Assembly: GCF_015326965.1 (NCBI RefSeq)
Contig: NZ_CP017659.1
Location: forward strand, 6,204,001 to 6,268,000
DNA length: 64,000 nucleotides
Reading direction: 5' to 3'
Source: Paenibacillus sp. JZ16
Lineage (GTDB): Bacteria; Bacillota; Bacilli; Paenibacillales; Paenibacillaceae
Positions 37,612 to 47,986 of this stretch are shown here, one piece after another. The position numbers were made by a program, and so were the translations under genes. Every line of letters begins with the position of its first letter. Position 1 is the first letter of the stretch. Under the pieces are notes generated by a model. The model was not told the origin of the DNA. It worked only from the letters and a program-made list of their open reading frames with translations, and made no database searches.

Positions 37612-39015
37612 ATGAATCTGGACCAGAAGGTGAGAACGATGGTTGATCATTCGGAAGCTGCAGTGGCAGCTCCGTTCCATACCTATGAGGAAGCGGTAGC
37701 TTGGATCAACGGGCTGATTCCGTTTGGAATCCGCCCGGGCATGGATAGAATTCAGCGATTGATGGAGCTTCTCGGCCATCCGGAGCGGCGGTTAAAATTT
37801 ATTCACGTGGCCGGAACGAATGGAAAAGGCTCCACATGCGCTTTTTTAACAAAGGTTCTGCTTCAAGGGGGATTCACGGTTGGCACCTACACGTCTCCCT
37901 ATATTACGAAGTTTACCAATCGGTTTCAGTATAACGGCGAGGACATATCGGAAGAGACGCTGCTTGAACTGGCTAATCGCTTAGAGCCGCTTGTAGCCGA
38001 AATTGCGGGTTCCGGGCTCGGATCGCCCACTATGTTTGAGGTGTCCACCGCCCTTGCGATACTGTATTACGCCGAGGTATCTTATCCGGACGTGGTGGTA
38101 TGGGAGACGGGACTTGGCGGTCGTCTGGACGTGACCAATATCGTTCATCCAATCATTTCGGTGATCACGAATATCGGAATGGACCATACCGACGTTCTGG
38201 GTGATACCATTCAGGAGATCGCCACGGAAAAGGCTGGCATTATCAAGCCTGGAGTTCCTGTGGTGAGCACGGTAACTCAGCCGGAAGCTGTCGATATTCT
38301 GAAACAAACGGTAGCCAAAAACCGTACAAGTCTGTATCTCGTAGATGAACAGTTCTCCTATGAGCGTCTGCGTGGGAACGAAGAAAGCCAGACTTTCCGT
38401 TTTAAGGGTCCGTTCCGGGACATGGATCTGGACATCTCGATGCAGGGTGAGCACCAATGCGCCAATGCCGCGCTTGCGATGATGACGCTGGAAGTGCTTC
38501 GCCAGTATATGGCTTTCATCGTGGATGATGAAGAATTGCGGAGAGGGTTTAAGGATACTTTCTGGGCGGGAAGACTGGAACAAGTGCAGTCCTCCCCGCG
38601 GATTGTTCTCGATGGTGCGCACAACCCCGAAGGGGCTGAAACCTTGGCCAAAAGCTTGCAGCAGATCTATAAGTATCGGAAACTGAACTTAATGATGGGA
38701 ATGCTGGCAAATAAGCATCATGAATCGTATTTGCAGCATATACTGCCAATAGTGGATACGCTTATCCTGACTGAACCGGATTTCCGGAAGAAACTGGACG
38801 CCAAGGCGCTTGGTGACATCGTAGAGCAGGTAAGGGAGAAATACGCCAAACATACACTGCAAATCATCATAGAACCAAATTGGAAAAACGCACTTGAAGA
38901 GTTGAAGTCACGGACGGAAGCGGAGGATCTTGGGGTGGTGTCGGGCACGTTGTACCTGATTGCCGACGTGCGTTCCAACCTCCTGGGCCTTTCCGATTCT
39001 GAAAAAGGTTGGTGA
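37612..39015 (+). CDS. folC: Folylpolyglutamate synthase / dihydrofolate synthase
   Basis: Adds glutamate to dihydropteroate or tetrahydrofolates. In the 467 residues are the P-loop HVAGTNGKGSTCAFL, the omega loop near SPYITKFTNRFQYNGEDIS and the Mur-ligase-type C-terminal domain (VLDGAHNPEGAETLAKSL). It is cotranscribed with valS, as in B. subtilis. murC follows after 6 bp instead of the comC found there. Confidence 0.95.
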   Translation: MNLDQKVRTMVDHSEAAVAAPFHTYEEAVAWINGLIPFGIRPGMDRIQRLMELLGHPERRLKFIHVAGTNGKGSTCAFLTKVLLQGGFTVGTYTSPYITKFTNRFQYNGEDISEETLLELANRLEPLVAEIAGSGLGSPTMFEVSTALAILYYAEVSYPDVVVWETGLGGRLDVTNIVHPIISVITNIGMDHTDVLGDTIQEIATEKAGIIKPGVPVVSTVTQPEAVDILKQTVAKNRTSLYLVDEQFSYERLRGNEESQTFRFKGPFRDMDLDISMQGEHQCANAALAMMTLEVLRQYMAFIVDDEELRRGFKDTFWAGRLEQVQSSPRIVLDGAHNPEGAETLAKSLQQIYKYRKLNLMMGMLANKHHESYLQHILPIVDTLILTEPDFRKKLDAKALGDIVEQVREKYAKHTLQIIIEPNWKNALEELKSRTEAEDLGVVSGTLYLIADVRSNLLGLSDSEKGW

Positions 39016-39021
39016 TATCTG

Positions 39022-40398
39022 TTGAATACATCGGAACATGTTCATTTTATAGGAATTGGCGGCTACGGGATGAGCGCCATTGCAAGAGTTATGCTGGAGA
39101 TGGGTTATAAAGTCACGGGTTCTGACGTGGCATCGCAAGAATTGACAGAAAAGCTGGCGGCCAAGGGCGCCAAAATATACATTGGACATACCGCCGAGCA
39201 AGTCCAGGGCGCGGACCTTGTGGTTTACTCGACGGCATTGTCCCAAGACAACGTGGAGCGGGTCGAGGCAGAGAAGCTGAACATTCCTGTCCTTCACCGT
39301 GCGCAGATGCTGGCGCGTCTTCTGAACGAACGCAAAGGGGTTGCCGTAGCGGGTGCGCATGGTAAGACAACCACTTCATCGATGATTGCGCTCGTAATGG
39401 AAGAATGCGGCGTCGATCCGACGTTTATTATCGGCGGGGAAATCATGAACGTTGGCACGAATGCCAAAGCTGGTGAAGGCGAGCACGTGGTGGCCGAAGC
39501 GGACGAGAGTGACGGTTCATTCCTTCAGTACCACCCTTGGCTCGGCGTTGTTCTGAATATTGAGGCCGATCACTTGGAGAATTACGAAGGGGATTTCAAT
39601 CGTCTCAAGGCAGCATATGTACAATTCCTGAGCCAAATCAAGGCAGACGGTACGGCCGTGGTTTGCGCCGACGATAACAACATTCAGGCGATTTTGCCTG
39701 ACCTAAAATGCAATGTGACCACATACGGCATTCATGCGGATGCAGAGTATACGGCAACGAATCTGGTGCTCGGCGACCGTCACGTCAGCTTCACGATGCT
39801 TCATAACGGCATGGAGCTGGGTACCGTTGAATTGTCCGTACCGGGTAAACACAATGTCTACAACGCCATGGCTACGGTGATTTGCTGCTTGAAAGGCGGA
39901 ATCTCGTTCGAAGCGATTGTAGAGGCCATCGTCAAGTTCAACGGAGCTAAGCGCCGCTTCCAGGTGCTGGGCGAAGCTGAAGGCATTCTGGTGATTGACG
40001 ACTATGCGCATCATCCGACGGAGATCGAGGCTACGATCAGTGCCGCCAAAGCTACAGGCAAACGGATTATTGCCGTATTCCAGCCGCAGCGGTATTCGAG
40101 GACCTTTTTCCTTCTGGATGCGTTTAGCCGCGCATTCGGGGAAGCGGACGAGGTGATCATTACCGATATTTATTCTCCTGCCGGCGAGAAGCAGATCGAG
40201 GGTATCAGTTCCGGTAAGCTGGTGGAGCTGATTGTCCAGAACAGCAATGCCGGTGCCCGCTATTTGCCTACCAAAGAAGATGTCCTGAGCGATCTCAAAG
40301 GTCGCGTAAAAGAAGGCGATCTGGTTCTGACGATGGGTGCGGGCGATATTTGGAAGGTCGGCGCTGCTTTAGCGGAGTCTATTAAAGGCAAGAAGTAA
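39022..40398 (+). CDS. murC: UDP-N-acetylmuramate--L-alanine ligase
   Basis: Adds L-Ala to UDP-MurNAc in peptidoglycan precursor synthesis. The TTG start follows AAGGTTGGTG. The 458 residues include [17 protein letters not shown] at the N-terminus, the ATP loop [24 protein letters not shown], and the C-terminal [14 protein letters not shown] with [11 protein letters not shown]. It closes the valS-folC-murC unit at a strong terminator. Confidence 0.97.
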   Translation: MNTSEHVHFIGIGGYGMSAIARVMLEMGYKVTGSDVASQELTEKLAAKGAKIYIGHTAEQVQGADLVVYSTALSQDNVERVEAEKLNIPVLHRAQMLARLLNERKGVAVAGAHGKTTTSSMIALVMEECGVDPTFIIGGEIMNVGTNAKAGEGEHVVAEADESDGSFLQYHPWLGVVLNIEADHLENYEGDFNRLKAAYVQFLSQIKADGTAVVCADDNNIQAILPDLKCNVTTYGIHADAEYTATNLVLGDRHVSFTMLHNGMELGTVELSVPGKHNVYNAMATVICCLKGGISFEAIVEAIVKFNGAKRRFQVLGEAEGILVIDDYAHHPTEIEATISAAKATGKRIIAVFQPQRYSRTFFLLDAFSRAFGEADEVIITDIYSPAGEKQIEGISSGKLVELIVQNSNAGARYLPTKEDVLSDLKGRVKEGDLVLTMGAGDIWKVGAALAESIKGKK

Positions 40399-40494
40399 AT
40401 GGATTGCAAGCATGCTTTGCTGCTTCGATGCAGCAGGGGATTGCATGGGCTTTTGTCTTCGAACGGAGGCAAGCAGCGGATCGATAAGTAGAAT

Positions 40495-40536
40495 ACAGGC
40501 TGATCAAGATACTTTCTTGATCAGCCTGTTTGTTTT
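40495..40536 (+). terminator. Terminator of valS-folC-murC
   Basis: Thirteen-base arms ACAGGCTGATCAAG and CTTGATCAGCCTGT, then TTGTTTTG. Confidence 0.9.
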
Positions 40537-40610
40537 GTTTTTCGCACACTCATAAGTTGCCAAGCTTGATCATATAGCTAGGTGTAGAAGGACAAGTGAG
40601 GTGTGTGGAT

Positions 40611-41996
40611 ATGAATAAAGCACGAATGACGATTCGCTTCGATCACGATCCGCCAAAAGATAGTCATAAGGATCATATGCGTGAGGAACGGGATTCGTAT
40701 CAGAAAGTTCCCGCAAGGCGCAATGATCAAGTTGATGACCGTCATCTTGTATTCGACGAGTTTGACTCAACGACTGATCGGTTTACCGATGCGGGCAATT
40801 CGTTTGAACATAGGAGCAGCATACAGCATGATCATCTGCGCGTTGTTCCGCCGCTCCGGGAGGAGGACACTCGGGATGTGAACGGACAAGATTGGAGAAC
40901 ATCGCGTCATACCCAATCCAGGGGGCGATTAGCTGAGGAAAGAAGACGTCTGGATCATGTTGAGGGCGGGTCGTTCGGTGACGGGCCTGATCCTGCCGAT
41001 ACATATGACGATATGCGTGAGGTTGAGGATCTTTACGATCTTCATGATGACGCGTATTCCGGAAGTGTGGGCTCCGGCGCAAACGATTCGAATTGGAATC
41101 TCGGGCCCGAGAAGGATCTATATGAGTCACCTGCCGATGATTACGGTTATTATCGCTCGCGCAAGCCTACCTCCTTCTGGAAAATGGCTGTATCCGTGAC
41201 CGCGGCTGTTGTGACGGGTTTGCTGTTTGGGTATATGGTGCTGTCTATGTTTAACGGCGGTAATGCAGGTGAAGACCCTGCATCGGGGCAGCTTGGAAGC
41301 AATGACGCAGTTAATCAAGCACCGGCTGACTCTTCCGGGGGAACGGGGGCATCACTCGCACCCGGTTCAACTGAATCGGCAGTACACGTTCCGGGTCAAA
41401 TTTTTTATATGCTTCAGTACGGTGTATTCAGCACGTCGGAACGGGCAGAGCAGGCGAAAGGGGAGCTGCTGCAGTCCGGTATTGCGGCTGGGGGAGATTT
41501 GGATGAGGAGAACCGGGTGTACGCCGGCGTATCACCAGACCGCGAGCAGGCCAAGCTGCTCAGCAATCAGCTTAAAGCCGAAGGCGTCGAATTATACGTG
41601 AGAGAAATCGCGCTGCCTGATATAGAGTCAGCTGCCTTTGCGGGCGAGGAGCAGACGCTGACGGACTATTTCACGATAAGCGGGGAGCTTGTGTCGGAGT
41701 TGAGTACGCTATCGGCATCGCTGCTGGGGCAGCAGGAGGCGGGCGCGGTGGCGTCAGAGAGTATGACTGCAATCACAAATCTGCACCAGCAGTGGATCCA
41801 ATCGATGAAGCTGCTGTCCGCCGGCTTGGGTCCGGAGACCGGGGCAGTGCTGCCGGCGATGGAGCAATCCATGAACAGTTCGATCACGGCGCTCTCCGAA
41901 TATAACAAAAACCAATCCAAGGGGCATTTGTGGGAGATTCAAACGGGCATGATGAACTATGTCATGGGCCAAAAGAAACTCCTGGATGGCCTATAA
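40611..41996 (+). CDS. spoIIB: SpoIIB-like SPOR-domain membrane protein
   Basis: 461 residues. Residues 1-185 are hydrophilic, charged and cytoplasmic. One membrane helix lies at about 188-212 (MAVSVTAAVVTGLLFGYMVL). A Gly/Ser/Pro linker follows, then a SPOR domain (about 262-330, IFYMLQYGVFSTSERAEQAK ... AEGVELYVREI) that should bind denuded septal glycan. A helical C-terminal part follows. Its place before maf-radC-mreB is that of B. subtilis spoIIB, which localises engulfment proteins to the sporulation septum. Assignment rests on architecture and synteny. ATG follows GTGAGGTG. Confidence 0.8.
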   Translation: MNKARMTIRFDHDPPKDSHKDHMREERDSYQKVPARRNDQVDDRHLVFDEFDSTTDRFTDAGNSFEHRSSIQHDHLRVVPPLREEDTRDVNGQDWRTSRHTQSRGRLAEERRRLDHVEGGSFGDGPDPADTYDDMREVEDLYDLHDDAYSGSVGSGANDSNWNLGPEKDLYESPADDYGYYRSRKPTSFWKMAVSVTAAVVTGLLFGYMVLSMFNGGNAGEDPASGQLGSNDAVNQAPADSSGGTGASLAPGSTESAVHVPGQIFYMLQYGVFSTSERAEQAKGELLQSGIAAGGDLDEENRVYAGVSPDREQAKLLSNQLKAEGVELYVREIALPDIESAAFAGEEQTLTDYFTISGELVSELSTLSASLLGQQEAGAVASESMTAITNLHQQWIQSMKLLSAGLGPETGAVLPAMEQSMNSSITALSEYNKNQSKGHLWEIQTGMMNYVMGQKKLLDGL

Positions 41997-42011
41997 ATTC
42001 AAATTTACGTC

Positions 42012-42060
42012 AAATCCGGCTCGGAACTGGAAATAGTTCCCCCTGCCGGATTTCTGTTTG
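42012..42060 (+). terminator. Terminator of spoIIB
   Basis: AAATCCGGC (42012-42020) pairs with GCCGGATTT (42045-42053), with inner pairing GGAAC/GTTCC, followed by a TCTGTTT run. Confidence 0.75.
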
Positions 42061-42086
42061 TATTGCTTATCGATTCACCGTATAAT
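42058..42086 (+). promoter_or_regulatory. Promoter of the DUF4321-maf unit
   Basis: TTGTAT (42058-42063), 17-bp spacer, TATAAT (42081-42086), 38 bp before the ATG. Confidence 0.65.
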
Positions 42087-42123
42087 AATTAGGGTGTCAA
42101 AATATGGCGAGGGAAGAGGATGC

Positions 42124-42366
42124 ATGAAGAAAAACAAAGGAATGCTCATCTTGTTTTTGCTGCTGGGGTGGCTGACGGGAACTTGGCTGGCCAAGGCGCT
42201 TCAACCTGTTAAGGCTTTGTCGTTTTTAACGTCAACTACACCGATTAAGTGGTCGCCTAGCGCTGATTTTGACATTATTCGTTATGACATTAACCTTGAA
42301 CTTAACTTTTGCCTGCTCAGTCTGCTTGGCATTATAGCAGCGCTTTGGTTATACCGCAGGCTCTAA
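42124..42366 (+). CDS. DUF4321 small membrane protein
   Basis: 80 residues with the ATG at MKKNKGMLILFLLL after GGGAAGAGG. It has two transmembrane helices (about 5-22 and 58-76). The segment GTWLAKALQPVKALSFL and the C-terminal LNLELNF-like strand before the second helix fit the DUF4321 family, found next to maf and mre genes in spore-formers. Function unknown. maf follows after 25 bp. Confidence 0.75.
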   Translation: MKKNKGMLILFLLLGWLTGTWLAKALQPVKALSFLTSTTPIKWSPSADFDIIRYDINLELNFCLLSLLGIIAALWLYRRL

Positions 42367-42391
42367 GACATGACAAAGGAGATTATCCCCC

Positions 42392-43003
42392 TTGAATGAG
42401 AAGAGAAACCGCCGTATTATATTGGCCTCCACCTCTCCTCGGCGTCAGGAATTGATTGCCTCCCTTCGTATCCCATTTGAGATTATGCCTAGTGAAGCTG
42501 ACGAGGACACCCCGCATGGGTGGTCGCCAGAGCGAATTGTGGAGTCACTGGCACTACGTAAAGCGGAAGCGGTTCTCCGAAAGCTGACGGATGATCCGGG
42601 AGATGGTATCATTGTGGGAAGCGACACGATTGTAGTTGTCGATGATCTTGTCCTCGGGAAACCGGAGGATCATGCTGACGCGGCAAGGATGTTGTCCATG
42701 CTTCAAGGACGGGCTCACCTCGTGTACACGGGCGTGGCTTGTGTTGACCGGGAATCTGGTCGTACCAAGGTCGCTCATCGTGTGACAACCGTAAAGATGA
42801 AATCGTTAAGTGATGACGCGATCGCGGCTTATGTAAAGAGCGGGGAACCTGCTGACAAAGCGGGCTCGTATGCGATTCAAGGCTTGGGTGCAACCATCGT
42901 GGAAGGAATCGAAGGCGACTATTTTAACGTTGTCGGCCTGCCGCTTTCTCTGCTGTCGGACATGCTGTCTGAAATGGGGATGGATGTACTCACCGATTCA
43001 TAG
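42392..43003 (+). CDS. maf: Maf-family nucleoside triphosphate pyrophosphatase
   Basis: Hydrolyses dTTP/UTP and modified pyrimidine nucleotides, and is linked to septum formation control in Bacillus. 203 residues: ILASTSPRRQELIASL at the N-terminus, GSDTIVVVDDLVLGKP in the middle and GSYAIQGLGATIVEGIEGDYFNVVGLP at the end (all family motifs; shown in parts). The likely start is the TTG at 42392, 10 bases after AAAGGAG. The position before radC-mreB is conserved. Confidence 0.95.
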   Translation: MNEKRNRRIILASTSPRRQELIASLRIPFEIMPSEADEDTPHGWSPERIVESLALRKAEAVLRKLTDDPGDGIIVGSDTIVVVDDLVLGKPEDHADAARMLSMLQGRAHLVYTGVACVDRESGRTKVAHRVTTVKMKSLSDDAIAAYVKSGEPADKAGSYAIQGLGATIVEGIEGDYFNVVGLPLSLLSDMLSEMGMDVLTDS

Positions 43004-43088
43004 ATATAGAACAACGGCATACGAAATGTAGGGGTATCCTGAAGTTTCGGTGACCTGCTGATTTAAATCTTAGAAAAGAGGGGAATAT

Positions 43089-43778
43089 ATGGAGTCGCCA
43101 ACGCTATTGCTGCGCGACATCCCCCATGATGAACGACCAAGAGAGCGCATGATGCAATATGGGGCGAGCGCTTTAAGCCATGCAGAATTGCTGGCGATAT
43201 TGCTTCGGACCGGAACCCGCCAGGAATCTGCCGTACATATAGCCCAGCGGCTGCTGGGGGAAGCAGGCGGCATCCGGCAGCTCGTTGATCTTAGCATTGA
43301 GGAAATTACGCAAATCAAAGGAATTGGAACCGCTAAGGCTGTTCAGCTGAAGGCTGGCATCGAGCTTGGACGGCGCTTGGCCGCATCGAGACATGTAGAG
43401 CCGGTTATTATTCGCAGTCCGCATGACGCGGCAGAACTGCTCAGTGAACAGATGCGCTATTTACAGAAAGAGCATTTTGTCTGTGTATTTTTAAATACGA
43501 AAAATCATGTCATTGCCCAGGAAACGTTATCGATGGGAAGCCTTAATGCTTCCATCGTTCATCCCCGCGAGGTGTTCAGAGCGGCCATCAAATGCAGCAG
43601 TGCATCCCTGGTGTGCGCGCATAACCATCCTAGCGGAGATCCGACGCCCAGCCCGGAAGACATATCGCTGACTGCACGTTTAGTGGAGGCAGGACAGATT
43701 GTCGGGATCGACGTACTGGATCATCTGATCATTGGGGACGGATCGTTTGTAAGTTTGAAGGAACGGGGCTTGATGTAA
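43089..43778 (+). CDS. radC: RadC family JAB-domain protein
   Basis: 229 residues. An N-terminal helix-hairpin-helix region (ITQIKGIGTAKAVQLKAGIE) precedes the JAB1/MPN domain with the metal motif HNHPSGDPTPSPED and an upstream conserved Glu. Named for DNA repair, but a direct repair role is doubtful in other species; metal-dependent hydrolysis is inferred from the motif. GAGGGGAAT precedes the ATG. Confidence 0.95.
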   Translation: MESPTLLLRDIPHDERPRERMMQYGASALSHAELLAILLRTGTRQESAVHIAQRLLGEAGGIRQLVDLSIEEITQIKGIGTAKAVQLKAGIELGRRLAASRHVEPVIIRSPHDAAELLSEQMRYLQKEHFVCVFLNTKNHVIAQETLSMGSLNASIVHPREVFRAAIKCSSASLVCAHNHPSGDPTPSPEDISLTARLVEAGQIVGIDVLDHLIIGDGSFVSLKERGLM

Positions 43779-43784
43779 TATAAT
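43755..43784 (+). promoter_or_regulatory. Promoter of mreB
   Basis: TTGAAG (43755-43760) inside the end of radC and TATAAT (43779-43784) with an 18-bp spacer, 33 bp before mreB. Confidence 0.6.
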
Positions 43785-43786
43785 AG

Positions 43787-44851
<1,065 letters not shown>

Positions 44852-44907
44852 AAACCGAATAGAAGTGTAAACCCCTAATGTTGGGAGAGAAAACAGTAAG
44901 TTAGAGG

Positions 44908-45783
44908 GTGTTGCAACTGTTTAAGCTGCTAGGCAATAAGCGTTTGTTTATTATGCTCATCGGGCTGGTAGCGTTTATCGCTATTATGGGGTTTACGCTC
45001 GGCCCGAGAGCTTCTTTATCTTGGCCTGAAAAATTCGTCAAGGATACGGTCGGTTTTGTGCAAAGTGTGTTTTATAAGCCCGCTGCCTATATAGCGGGTT
45101 TCTTTGAAGATGTGCGGAACATGAAGGCAATCTATGAAGAGAATGAGGAGCTGCGGAGAGCCGTGGCTCAATATTCTCGAGAGAGTGCGAATTACAACAC
45201 GATGAAAGCTAATTACGAGAAGCTTCAAGAATTACAAGGTTTTACAGAGAACCAGAAAAATCGTTATAAATATGAATACCGTACTGCCCAGGTGCTAAGT
45301 GTTAATTCGGACCCCAATAATCGGACACTTGTCGTCGATCTGGGAGAGCGCGATGGGGTTCGTCCCAACATGTCGGTCACGACAGTGGACGGCATGGTCG
45401 GCATTATTAGCAACGTCAGCAATTTCACCTCAACGGTGAAGCTGTTGACAACGATGGACGCTCAGGATCCGAATCCACAGCCGATTTCGGTAACGGCGAT
45501 CGGGAAAGAGGATAAAACGTTTGGCGTGGTTGAGAGCTATGATGAGAAGACCAACACGCTGCTCATGACGCGAATTTCGGAAGATGATCCGATTAAGGAA
45601 AAAGATAAGATCATTTCATCCGGTGCCGGAGGAGTTATTCCACAAGGTATGATCATAGGTGAAGTCATAAGCGTTCAGACGAGCCAATACGGTCAAAGCA
45701 GAACGGCTACGATCGAACCGGCGGCCAAGTTTGATGACTGGAAATATCTGATCATCGTCTTTACCCCTGAGGAGCCGAAATGA
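44908..45783 (+). CDS. mreC: Rod shape-determining protein MreC
   Basis: 291 residues with one N-terminal membrane helix (about 10-30, RLFIMLIGLVAFIAIMGFTL). A coiled coil (70-110, MKAIYEENEELRRAVAQYSR) and an extracytoplasmic beta domain follow (VVDLGERDGVRPNMSVTTVD). It links MreB to wall synthases. The start may be GTG 44908 or TTG 44911; neither has a strong ribosome site. It overlaps mreD by 4 bp. Confidence 0.95.
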   Translation: MLQLFKLLGNKRLFIMLIGLVAFIAIMGFTLGPRASLSWPEKFVKDTVGFVQSVFYKPAAYIAGFFEDVRNMKAIYEENEELRRAVAQYSRESANYNTMKANYEKLQELQGFTENQKNRYKYEYRTAQVLSVNSDPNNRTLVVDLGERDGVRPNMSVTTVDGMVGIISNVSNFTSTVKLLTTMDAQDPNPQPISVTAIGKEDKTFGVVESYDEKTNTLLMTRISEDDPIKEKDKIISSGAGGVIPQGMIIGEVISVQTSQYGQSRTATIEPAAKFDDWKYLIIVFTPEEPK

Positions 45784-46307
45784 TGGCGCGTAAACAAATT
45801 CTCGTCCTGCTGCTGTTCGTGCTGTTTATTCTGCAGGGCACGGTGGTTTTCTGGTTAACGCCAAGCTCGCTGCAGCTTCAGATTTATCCTAATTTTGTGT
45901 TGGTTTGCTTGTTTTTTGTATCAATTTATTATCATCGCCACACGGGGCTGGTACTCGGACTCATATTCGGCATGCTTCACGATATCGTGTATTACGGCGA
46001 GATGATTGGCACTTATTCGTTCGCTATGGGCGTATCCGCATATCTGGTGGGACTTGTATTCAAGTCCCCGCGGGCGCCGCTGCCCATGATGATGACCATT
46101 GTCATTCTGGGGAGCCTGTTGTTTGACAGTACGCTTTTTGGCATATATAAGGTGTTTCGACTCAATCCGACTTCTTATAATTGGTCACTGCTTCATCATA
46201 TGCTACCCAATCTCCTTGTTCATTTTGCCTTTGCTCTGGCGATTTACGTTCCTCTTCGCAAGCAGATTGAGTTGGTTACGAAGAATCAGAGAAGGAAGGC
46301 ATCCTGA
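45780..46307 (+). CDS. mreD: Rod shape-determining protein MreD
   Basis: 175-residue membrane protein with about five helices and the MreD pattern: N-terminal helix LVLLLFVLFILQGTVVFWL, LGLIFGMLHDIVYYGEMIG and a charged C-terminus. The ATG overlaps the mreC stop (ATGA), giving translational coupling. It completes the elongasome trio. Confidence 0.93.
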   Translation: MMARKQILVLLLFVLFILQGTVVFWLTPSSLQLQIYPNFVLVCLFFVSIYYHRHTGLVLGLIFGMLHDIVYYGEMIGTYSFAMGVSAYLVGLVFKSPRAPLPMMMTIVILGSLLFDSTLFGIYKVFRLNPTSYNWSLLHHMLPNLLVHFAFALAIYVPLRKQIELVTKNQRRKAS

Positions 46308-46390
46308 ACCCTCCATTATGACATTTTACTAGACTAGCAGGAACTTGAAGGTTTGAGCGCGAAATGTATAGGGATGGGAGGGACAGGCTT

Positions 46391-47053
46391 ATGGCTGTAA
46401 AATCCAATCATGTGACGATTAAGGGCATCAAAGATGGCCTGGTATTCCTGCTTGATGACCAGTGTGAGCTGGAGGAGCTGCTCGGCGAGCTGCGCTATAA
46501 GCTGGAGCACAGTCATCAGAATATTTTGACCGGACCTATCATTCATGTGGATGTGAAGCTGGGTTCCCGGAAAATTTCCGAAGAAGAGAAGCAGACGATT
46601 CTTGACATATTGAAGCAAAAGGGCAATCTGTTGATACGTAATGTGGAATCACCGCCGTTTGAGTCGGAGCTCATACCAGAGGAGAAGCTTACGCTTAAGA
46701 CAGGGATGGTGCGTTCCGGACAGGTGCTGCATCATGACGGCGATCTCTTGTTCCTCGGGGATGTGAATCCCGGCGGAACCATAACGTGCACCGGTGATAT
46801 CTACATATTGGGAGCTCTGCGCGGAACCGCGCATGCCGGTGTAGAGGGCAACGAGGAAGCGATTATAGCGGCTTCGTATTTTGCCCCTACCCAGCTCCGT
46901 ATCTCCCAGATGATCAGCAGACCGCCGGATGAATGGGAGACGCGGGAAACGGTCATGGAATTTGCGTATTTGAAGGACGGTAGCATGGAGATCGATAAGA
47001 TCAGCAACATCTCACGTTTGGGTCGGGATTTTAATGTGTTTAAAGGGGTGTAG
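46391..47053 (+). CDS. minC: Septum site-determining protein MinC
   Basis: Inhibitor of FtsZ polymerisation at cell poles. The ATG of MAVKSNHVTIKGIKDGL follows GGGAGGGACAGG and gives 220 residues. The N-terminal FtsZ-binding domain is followed by the C-terminal right-handed beta helix (GDVNPGGTITCTGDIYILGA), which binds MinD and FtsZ. minD starts 3 bases after. Confidence 0.96.
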   Translation: MAVKSNHVTIKGIKDGLVFLLDDQCELEELLGELRYKLEHSHQNILTGPIIHVDVKLGSRKISEEEKQTILDILKQKGNLLIRNVESPPFESELIPEEKLTLKTGMVRSGQVLHHDGDLLFLGDVNPGGTITCTGDIYILGALRGTAHAGVEGNEEAIIAASYFAPTQLRISQMISRPPDEWETRETVMEFAYLKDGSMEIDKISNISRLGRDFNVFKGV

Positions 47054-47056
47054 AAC

Positions 47057-47851
47057 ATGGGAGAGGCAATCGTCGTAACTTCAGGTAAAGGCGGAGTCGG
47101 TAAAACGACGACATCGGCGAACATCGGCACAGCTCTGGCACTGCTCGGAAAAAAAGTGTGTCTGGTTGATACGGACATCGGTCTTCGTAATTTGGATGTC
47201 GTGATGGGCCTGGAAAACCGGATTATATACGATTTATGCGACGTTGCAGAAGGGCGATGCCGACTTAACCAGGCGCTGATCAAGGACAAGCGCTTCGATG
47301 AGCTGTATATGCTTCCTGCAGCCCAGACCAAAGACAAGAATGCCGTTTCTCCAGAGCAGGTGAAAGATATCGTACTTGAATTGAAAAAGGAATTCGAATA
47401 CGTCATTATCGATTGTCCGGCTGGAATCGAGCAAGGATTTAAGAATGCCATTGCCGGCGCAGATAAAGCGATTGTGGTTACAACGCCCGAGAATGCGGCC
47501 GTGCGGGATGCGGATCGGATTATCGGCTTGCTGGAGAGCTCTCATGTAGAGTCTCCGAAGCTTGTTGTAAACCGGATTCGCCCGAACATGGTGAAATCCG
47601 GCGACATGCTGGAGATCGAAGATGTGCTGCAGGTGCTGAATATTGATCTGATCGGGATCGTCCCCGATGATGAAATGGTCATTAAAGCGGCCAATATCGG
47701 GGAGCCTACGGTGATGAATCCGGACTCTCAGGCAGCCATCGCCTATAGAAACATCGCCCGGCGTATCCTGGGTGATACCGTTCCTCTGATGCAAATCCAT
47801 CAGAAAAAAGGAATGTTTACCAAATTCAAAAAGTTTTTTGGAATGGGTTAA
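47057..47851 (+). CDS. minD: Septum site-determining ATPase MinD
   Basis: 264-residue ParA/MinD ATPase. The deviant Walker A is SGKGGVGKTTTSANIG. Switch residues are in VDTDIGLRNLDVVMG and IIDCPAGIEQGF. The C-terminal amphipathic helix KKGMFTKFKKFFGMG docks the protein on the membrane. It recruits MinC. It ends at a terminator. Confidence 0.98.
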   Translation: MGEAIVVTSGKGGVGKTTTSANIGTALALLGKKVCLVDTDIGLRNLDVVMGLENRIIYDLCDVAEGRCRLNQALIKDKRFDELYMLPAAQTKDKNAVSPEQVKDIVLELKKEFEYVIIDCPAGIEQGFKNAIAGADKAIVVTTPENAAVRDADRIIGLLESSHVESPKLVVNRIRPNMVKSGDMLEIEDVLQVLNIDLIGIVPDDEMVIKAANIGEPTVMNPDSQAAIAYRNIARRILGDTVPLMQIHQKKGMFTKFKKFFGMG

Positions 47852-47864
47852 AGACTTTAACGTG

Positions 47865-47893
47865 AACCGGTGCCGGGAGGCATCGGTTTTTTT
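47865..47893 (+). terminator. Terminator of minCD
   Basis: AACCGGTGCC-GGGA-GGCATCGGTT followed by T5 and TTG. Confidence 0.85.
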
Positions 47894-47924
47894 GTTCTGT
47901 TCGCCTCTTCAATAGGGCTTGTTC

Positions 47925-47951
47925 TAAATATCTTTCATCTCCTCATAGGAT
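47925..47951 (+). promoter_or_regulatory. Sigma-E-like promoter of spoIVFAB
   Basis: TAAATATC (47925-47932) and CATAGGAT (47944-47951) resemble the -35 and -10 of sigma-E promoters. B. subtilis spoIVF is a sigma-E operon. The match is partial. Confidence 0.35.
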
Positions 47952-47986
47952 AGAGTAAGAAAACAAGCCCCAAGGGGGAAAGAACA

